Below, one piece after another: positions 62,121 through 64,000 of a DNA stretch of 64,000 nt (its first letter is position 1; the number at the start of each line of letters is the position of its first letter). This DNA is from Prinia subflava. Lineage: Eukaryota > Chordata > Aves > Passeriformes > Cisticolidae. Where the stretch lies: the NCBI RefSeq assembly GCF_021018805.1, contig NC_086259.1:1674001-1738000 (forward strand), given 5' to 3'. The translations under genes were made by a program, and so were the position numbers. Under the pieces are notes generated by a model, which was not told the origin of the DNA, did no database searches, and saw only the letters and a list, made by a program, of their open reading frames with translations.

Positions 62121-62740
62121 TGTGCTGGTTTGAAAGCAAAACCAGTGAGACTCCAAGTCAGAAATACAATTTAATAGAGAGAGAACAAACAACAAGATAA
62201 AAATAAAATAAAGTAAAGTAAAATAAATGCAATAGTACAAAGGACCACTGACAGAGTCGGAATGCAAACCTGACACCCTGTTGGTCAGGGTGTTGGTAGC
62301 AGCCCGCAGTGAGTCCTCCCAGAGTGACAGTTGTGACTCTATTGAAGTAGAGATGATCCTCAAGAAAGAGTCCAGTCATCCTCTGGGAATCCAGTGGAAA
62401 CAGGCTCCCTTGGTGTTTGGGATTGCAGGTTTTATGCTGGTGGAAAGGCTTTGGTTCCTCCCGCTGGGTGGAGCATCTCACAATGGGATGAGGTGATGTT
62501 ATCAGTCATGTGAGAGGCCTTAAATGGCCCATTCACAGGTGATGTCCCTCGGAGGAGGATGGGTGGAGGAAGAGATAAGGAGGCACTGCCTTATCTGGTG
62601 TTATCAAGTGTCCCATTAACAGAGGGCATCGGCCCTCTTCCCCCCCTAGAGTTACAAGAGATAAGGAACAATATCTCCCAACCAACTTCAACAGATGAAA
62701 ATAGAATACACATTTTAGTTACATTTTTCAACCCAGGACA
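62121..62740 (-). mobile_element. Solo LTR with perfect GATTT duplication inside HYDIN-like intron
   Basis: Plus-strand ends are TGTGCTGGTTTGAAAGC and CAACCCAGGACA, flanked by GATTT at 62116-62120 and 62741-62745. Its minus-strand reading starts TGTCCTGGGTTG, has CATAAAACC as a TATA-like box near 62435 and ATTAAA near 62170. It belongs to the same family as the LTR at 59673-60442 and lies in the same orientation, antisense to the HYDIN-like exons. Confidence 0.9.
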
Positions 62741-63657
62741 GATTTAAAGATTTTCTGAACTTCAGGAATTAAATATTGAAGTAGATTAAATAGAGCCTGA
62801 ATGCAGTGACAGAGGGAGAAATGGAGCTTGTTATCTACTGACTCTATACAGAATTTTTCAGCACAGAGATGGAGTAATGGCGGCTTTAACCTAACAGGCT
62901 GGATTTATTAAAATAGTTAATACTGTTTGACTTCAGCTGTTACACCATCACTAAAAAAAAAAATGTTAAGATTACATGATATTTGGGGTTCTTTGTGCAA
63001 TAGCTGTTAGTGGACAGATGAGGCAATTCAATTAGCAGTAATTTTTCTGTCTTCCTTGGGGTGGGAGGCAGCTTTTAATGAGACCAATTCTCCTAAAATC
63101 AAAGAATTTAATAGTGGCAGTTAAGGCACCAGTGGACAAAAGAACATTTGGCTATAGCAGATAACTATACCATGGGACTTGTAGTAAATTGCAGCCTCCT
63201 TGCACACAGCATTTACCAAAAGTGGAGGTGGATGGTGCTTTGAGAGCCTTGGTCACAAAATTGCCAGCTTTGCTCCCTTGTCAGCTCTGTTTCTAAACTA
63301 TGTCAGAAGTACTTGGTCCTTGGTATCCTCATGGCCATAACTTTTGCTCAGCTCTGTCAATAAGGGGAGCTGATGCCTGATGAAAGCAAGCAAGATGTAA
63401 ATGATCCTTGAGCCTCATTGCAGAGAGCTGGATGCAGAGTATGGGGAACATTTGGTAATTTTATCCTACTGGATCTTCTGAAGGCATGATTTCCTCACAC
63501 TAGAGTCAGTAGCTGTTTCTAATCCTATCTGTTCTGCCTTCTACTGACAGTGGTTGGTTTGTTCTTTGCTTGCACGAGTGAACAGAAGTGAACTGGACTG
63601 CAAAAGAAATAAGATCCCCAAATCTCCCCCAAAAGACCTGGTATCTCCATGTTGCAG

Positions 63658-63781
63658 CCCTTTCTCTGTCATTCTGGCCATGGGAACTCTGGGCATTGGC
63701 GACACCATGCAGGTGCCAGTGGGATTTCAGCCACTGAAGACTGGTGACCGTTCCGTTCTGTTGTCGTGCACTACGATGCAG
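63658..63781 (+). pseudogene. HYDIN-like exon with a frame change near its 3' end
   Basis: After GTTGCAG it reads PFSVILAMGTLGIGDTMQVP and goes on to FQPLKTGDRS in the phase set by the previous exon. The expected HYDIN ending of the type VVxHYDxG is present in the DNA but in another frame (GTT GTC GTG CAC TAC GAT GCA G), ending in phase 1 at the GTGAGC donor. A net loss of about four bases around 63752-63762 would explain it. Confidence 0.7.
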
Positions 63782-64000
63782 GTGAGCGCTGGGCACTGCA
63801 CAGGGCACTCTCTGCATCCCTCAGAGCAGAGCCCTTTCTAAGCAGAAAGGCTGATGTGGCCATGGCTTTAAAGAGGGAGATTATTATAGCTTTCATAGTG
63901 TTCATTTTGTAGTCATCTAGTCTGCAGTCATGTAGCTTATAATCTTAATCATTGTAGAACTCCATATAAATGTAATTTCTAGAGAGCATGTCTGATATTT
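63782..64000. other. Intron of the HYDIN-like copy at the right edge
   Basis: Sequence after the last visible donor. No further exon is recognised before the window ends. Confidence 0.5.

Larger units (their letters stand above)
59297..63781 (+). pseudogene. HYDIN-like paralogue, N-terminal exons, probably decaying; continues past the right edge
   Basis: Recognisable exons: 59297-59401, 60465-60548, 60682-60816, 61018-61217 and 63658-63781. Read together they follow HYDIN (a very large central-pair protein of motile cilia rich in ASH/MSP-like domains): KEMSLTTKQRLA, then PEVVFQNYTPGEICEVPVVL, then YRTVHILFTPRQNK, then CPVRCSTQKTLLVRNVGN, then FSVILAMGTLGIGD. Phases between the last exons agree (0, 0, AG|C). 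Three defects are visible. The donor after 60548 reads ATAAGT rather than GTAAGT. Exon 63658-63781 shows a frame change near its end, and LTRs have inserted at 59673 and 62121. A separately spliced exon that should join 59401 to 60465 is not evident. The gene could still be transcribed; a full-length HYDIN presumably lies elsewhere. Confidence 0.75.

Overview
The window is vertebrate nuclear DNA, most likely from a bird and probably a songbird. The signs are split genes with GT-AG introns, truncated CR1 LINE 3' ends, several solo retroviral LTRs with TGT...ACA termini, and compact introns. No prokaryotic-type operon, CRISPR array or RNA gene is visible. The species call is inference from repeat types and gene order.

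The minus strand from 1 to about 48 kb carries two head-to-tail genes. DYNC1LI2 (dynein-1 light intermediate chain 2) has 13 coding exons between 26450 and 2255, encoding 487 aa, with likely 3' UTR filling 1-2254 and a CpG-rich promoter at 26.1-26.7 kb. About 1.4 kb upstream lies the 3' end of TERB1 (telomere repeats-binding bouquet formation protein 1), with 21 proposed coding exons between 45646 and 28755, about 845 aa. It has N-terminal armadillo-type repeats and a C-terminal Myb-like domain. The exon models were built by joining splice sites and checking that every phase agrees. The DYNC1LI2-TERB1 pairing matches the order I recall at human 16q22.

From 48 to 59 kb there is no convincing gene. 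The stretch holds CR1 fragments and LTRs, including one LTR nested inside another with both target-site duplications still readable. From 59.3 kb to the right edge, the plus strand carries exons homologous to an N-terminal part of HYDIN (central-apparatus protein of motile cilia). This copy shows a GT-to-AT change at one splice donor, a frameshift in its last visible exon and two LTR insertions, so it looks like a decaying HYDIN-like paralogue.

Tandem repeats are prominent. There is a 1-kb (GGGAA)n array with a (GGTTT) variant core in a TERB1 intron. A 21/27-bp minisatellite with higher-order structure lies in the CpG-rich DNA upstream of TERB1, a decayed minisatellite lies upstream of DYNC1LI2, and a 16-bp purine repeat lies in a DYNC1LI2 intron. 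I found no clearly new biological system. The most notable points are the HYDIN-like decay, with an LTR next to a splice acceptor, and the repeat architecture around TERB1.
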